From: Chitinophaga sp. CF418
GTDB taxonomy: Bacteria; Bacteroidota; Bacteroidia; Chitinophagales; Chitinophagaceae
Assembly (NCBI RefSeq): GCF_900142925.1
Contig: NZ_FRCN01000006.1
Coordinates: 372,001-436,000, forward strand
Length of the DNA: 64,000 nucleotides
Reading direction: 5' to 3'
This document shows positions 61,831-64,000 of the stretch, piece after piece. The notes below the pieces were generated by a model that was given only the letters and a program-made list of their open reading frames with translations, was not told the origin of the DNA and searched no databases. The position numbers and the translations under genes were made by a program. Within the stretch, counting starts at the first letter, position 1, and every line of letters begins with the position of its first letter.

Positions 61831-64000
61831 TTAAAGGCCTAACTGTACACCAAACATCACTGTTCTGGGGTTCGGGAAGGAGCCATAGTCAAAGCCCCTG
61901 TTAAACAAACCGTCGCTGATGAAATCCGGATCGTAGCCTTTGTATTTGGTGATAGTAACCAGGTTCAATCCTGAGAGGTACACACGCAGGCTTCTGAACA
62001 CATGTGTCTTGCCCAGCGTAGATTCTGGAATAGTATATCCTATCTGCGCATTCTGCAGTTTTACATAAGAGCCACTCTGTACAAAACGGTCTGAGAACCT
62101 GCTGTTATTGATATCGTTGATCAGTGGCCTTGGCACATTGGTATTGGTGTGGGTAGGTGTCCAGTAATTCAGTTCGTCGGTATGCGCATTACCATACTGG
62201 CCGGCCATCAGCGCTGAATAAACCCCATTGTTTACTTTGCTGCCCATATTACCCTGCCAGAAGAAAGAAAGGTCGAAGTTTTTGTAAGACGCAGATACAT
62301 TCAGCCCATAGTAGAATTTAGGAATCACTGAGCCCAGGTAGGTCCTGTCTGCATCGGTAATGGCGCCATTACCGTCTATATCCTTGTATTTGATATCGCC
62401 GGGTTTGATGCCACCTGACTGGTCCTGGGTAGCATGTTTTGCAATTTCGTCCTGGCTCTGGAAGATGCCATCTGTTTTGTACCCGAACAACTCACCCACT
62501 TCACGGCCTACTTCGGTTTTGCTGCCGGCGCCATATACCGGGTTATTCTTACCACCCAGTTTCTCCACCTTGTTCTTCAGGGTATAGGCATTGGCATTGA
62601 TGGAATAGTTCAGGGCGCCGATGTTGTCCTTGTAGGTCAGGGTGAACTCGATACCACTGTTCTTCAGGGATGCCGCATTGGTGGTCAGCGTCTGAGGGAA
62701 GGAACCTACTGAATATGGTATAGGGATGGCGGTAATGATATCTTTTGAAAGGCGGTTGTAATATTCCGCCGTAAAGGACAATTTCTCATTAAAAAGGCCC
62801 AGGTCCAATGCCACGTTGGTTGTAGTGGTAGACTCCCATTTCAGGGTCGGGTCTGTTACTGAGACGGTAGTGGAACCTGTAGCCAGTTGATCGCCAAACA
62901 GGTAGTTGGTGGTATTGTTGATATACGACTGGTAGTCATACCAGCCCAGGGCAGTCTGATTGCCCAATACACCATAACCACCTCTCAGCTTCAGGCTGCT
63001 GATGAAGGAAGGTAGCTTTAAAAACTTCTCATTGCTGATGTTCCAGGCAGCTGCAAAACCGGCGAAATTACCATACCTGTTGGCTGGTGCAAACTTGGAT
63101 GAGCCGTCACGTCTGAAATTAGCCGTCAGCAGGTAACGGTCGTCATAATTGTAGTTGATCCTGCCCAGCATAGAGTACAGGGCAGCGGTGCCCTTCCAGC
63201 TGGTAACGCCTTTAGCGCTTGCCCTGGCTACAGCGCCAAAGGTCTTGAAGTTCAGGTCTGCTGTATCCTGAGCAGTGGCAGCCATCCATTCGTTCTTGTC
63301 TTCCTGGTAGGTCATACCACCCAGGAGGTCAATTTTGTGCTTGCCTTTCTGCAGCTGGTAAGTCAGTGTATGCTCCAGCAAACTGGTCTTTGAATGACCA
63401 TATTGCAGGTACATATAGTATTGTGTATTGAGATAATAGTATCCCATGTCGAAGCGTGGCTCGAAGTGAGAGTTCTCGTAGTCGGTCCTGTCGAAGCTGG
63501 CGTTGATCCTGTATTTAAGATTTTTCACTATTTCCAGTTCACCCCAGGCATTTCCCAGGAAGCGGTTACGGTCGCTGTAGTCATTTACCAGGTTATTGAT
63601 ACCAACTACGTTGGCAGAGATAGCCCTGTTCTTCACCTGGTCGCTACCACCATATCCACCCAGGCGGGAAGGATCGTATACAGGCATGGTAGGAATGGCA
63701 GTCAGCATACTGGTCACTACCCCTCCAAACACGGCATGCCCGTTTGTAGCGCCATAATTGCCCTTGTGCGATTGAGTATAGGCTGCCTTTACACCGTAGC
63801 TGAAACGGCCTTTTTTACCCTGCAGATTGCTGTTCAGGGTATAGCGGTCATACTTCTGCGGACCAACCTGTGTACCTGTCTGGTTGAAATATCCCAGGGA
63901 GGCATTGTAGGAGATACTTTCCGTTCCTCCGGAGAGGCCCACGTTATGATCCTGTATCACGCCACGTTTCAGGCCTTCTTTCTGCCAGTCTGTATTGATA
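61831..64000 (-). CDS. SusC/RagA-family TonB-linked transporter, C-terminal part (cut by window edge)
   Basis: The frame is open from the stop at 61831 to base 64000; at the edge it reads NTDWQKEGLKRGVIQDHNVGLSGGTE, the conserved plug-barrel junction of SusC proteins. So the true start, signal peptide, CarboxypepD_reg and plug lie beyond the window. About 720 residues are visible: barrel strands with typical SusC words (GRINYNYDDRYLLTANFRRDGSSKF, NVALDLGLFNEKLSFTAEYYN) and the C-terminal FPNPRTVMFGVQLGL. It would import arabino-oligosaccharides with the SusD partner. Confidence 0.96.
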   Translation of the reverse strand, partial: INTDWQKEGLKRGVIQDHNVGLSGGTESISYNASLGYFNQTGTQVGPQKYDRYTLNSNLQGKKGRFSYGVKAAYTQSHKGNYGATNGHAVFGGVVTSMLTAIPTMPVYDPSRLGGYGGSDQVKNRAISANVVGINNLVNDYSDRNRFLGNAWGELEIVKNLKYRINASFDRTDYENSHFEPRFDMGYYYLNTQYYMYLQYGHSKTSLLEHTLTYQLQKGKHKIDLLGGMTYQEDKNEWMAATAQDTADLNFKTFGAVARASAKGVTSWKGTAALYSMLGRINYNYDDRYLLTANFRRDGSSKFAPANRYGNFAGFAAAWNISNEKFLKLPSFISSLKLRGGYGVLGNQTALGWYDYQSYINNTTNYLFGDQLATGSTTVSVTDPTLKWESTTTTNVALDLGLFNEKLSFTAEYYNRLSKDIITAIPIPYSVGSFPQTLTTNAASLKNSGIEFTLTYKDNIGALNYSINANAYTLKNKVEKLGGKNNPVYGAGSKTEVGREVGELFGYKTDGIFQSQDEIAKHATQDQSGGIKPGDIKYKDIDGNGAITDADRTYLGSVIPKFYYGLNVSASYKNFDLSFFWQGNMGSKVNNGVYSALMAGQYGNAHTDELNYWTPTHTNTNVPRPLINDINNSRFSDRFVQSGSYVKLQNAQIGYTIPESTLGKTHVFRSLRVYLSGLNLVTITKYKGYDPDFISDGLFNRGFDYGSFPNPRTVMFGVQLGL

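Noticed and set aside
61831..63960. Treating 63960 as the start of the SusC gene
   Set aside because: That codon is an internal GTG. The frame continues upstream with a conserved SusC segment to the window edge, so the gene is partial.
1..64000. tRNA, rRNA or CRISPR genes
   Set aside because: None was recognised on either strand by reading; a dedicated RNA search could still find a weak one.

Overview
The window looks like a chromosomal segment of a Bacteroidota member, most likely Chitinophagaceae and close to Chitinophaga. The signs are a SusC/SusD pair with lipoprotein glycosidases, many N-terminal secretion and lipoprotein signals, a surface vitamin B12 locus of the BtuB/BtuG kind, LytS/LytTR-type signalling, a terpene synthase, weak Shine-Dalgarno sites and a few TAnnTTTG-type promoter words. 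The genus is an inference from gene content; there is no rRNA marker.

Layout. 1-9.7 kb: a methyltransferase stub, a secreted protein of unknown role, a secreted M1 metallopeptidase, a membrane hybrid histidine kinase, a class I terpene synthase, then a two-gene cytoskeletal unit: an actin-like ATPase whose phosphate-1 motif sits at the C-terminus, followed by a bactofilin. 9.7-14.5 kb: an N-truncated papain-like protein with a 56-residue partner, an old-yellow-enzyme reductase, a 43-bp tandem array, and a cold-shock protein divergent from a fatty-acid desaturase. 14.5-21.3 kb (minus strand): a cobalamin riboswitch followed by two surface beta-propeller lipoproteins (BtuG type), a BtuB-type receptor, a third lipoprotein and a GH20-like protein. 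21.3-28.7 kb: a repeat-rich outer-membrane protein, the agmatine-to-putrescine pair aguB-aguA, a long perfect hairpin in intergenic DNA, and two different L,D-transpeptidases.

29.2-47.7 kb (minus strand): one 15-gene operon encoding a complete extracellular contractile injection system (eCIS, antifeeding-prophage-like): DUF4255 terminator/cap, sheath, two tube proteins, a DUF5908 mini-protein, LysM adaptor, VgrG-like spike, PAAR tip, gp25, two large baseplate proteins, a fibre-like protein, the tape-measure protein and the AAA+ ATPase. No obvious toxin cargo is encoded. Divergent from it is a membrane protein with a GH18-like fold whose catalytic residues are replaced.

50-55.7 kb: three small repeat structures, small secreted proteins, a VOC protein, and a LytTR regulator/LytS-type kinase pair divergent from an outer-membrane barrel, with nested inverted repeats between them. 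55.7-64 kb (minus strand): an arabinan-utilisation locus SusC-SusD-GH43-GH51-GH43; the SusC gene runs off the right edge.

The parts most worth following are the apparently circularly permuted actin-like protein paired with a bactofilin, the eCIS operon with its pseudo-GH18 membrane neighbour, the riboswitch-controlled double-BtuG locus, and several unexplained intergenic repeat structures.
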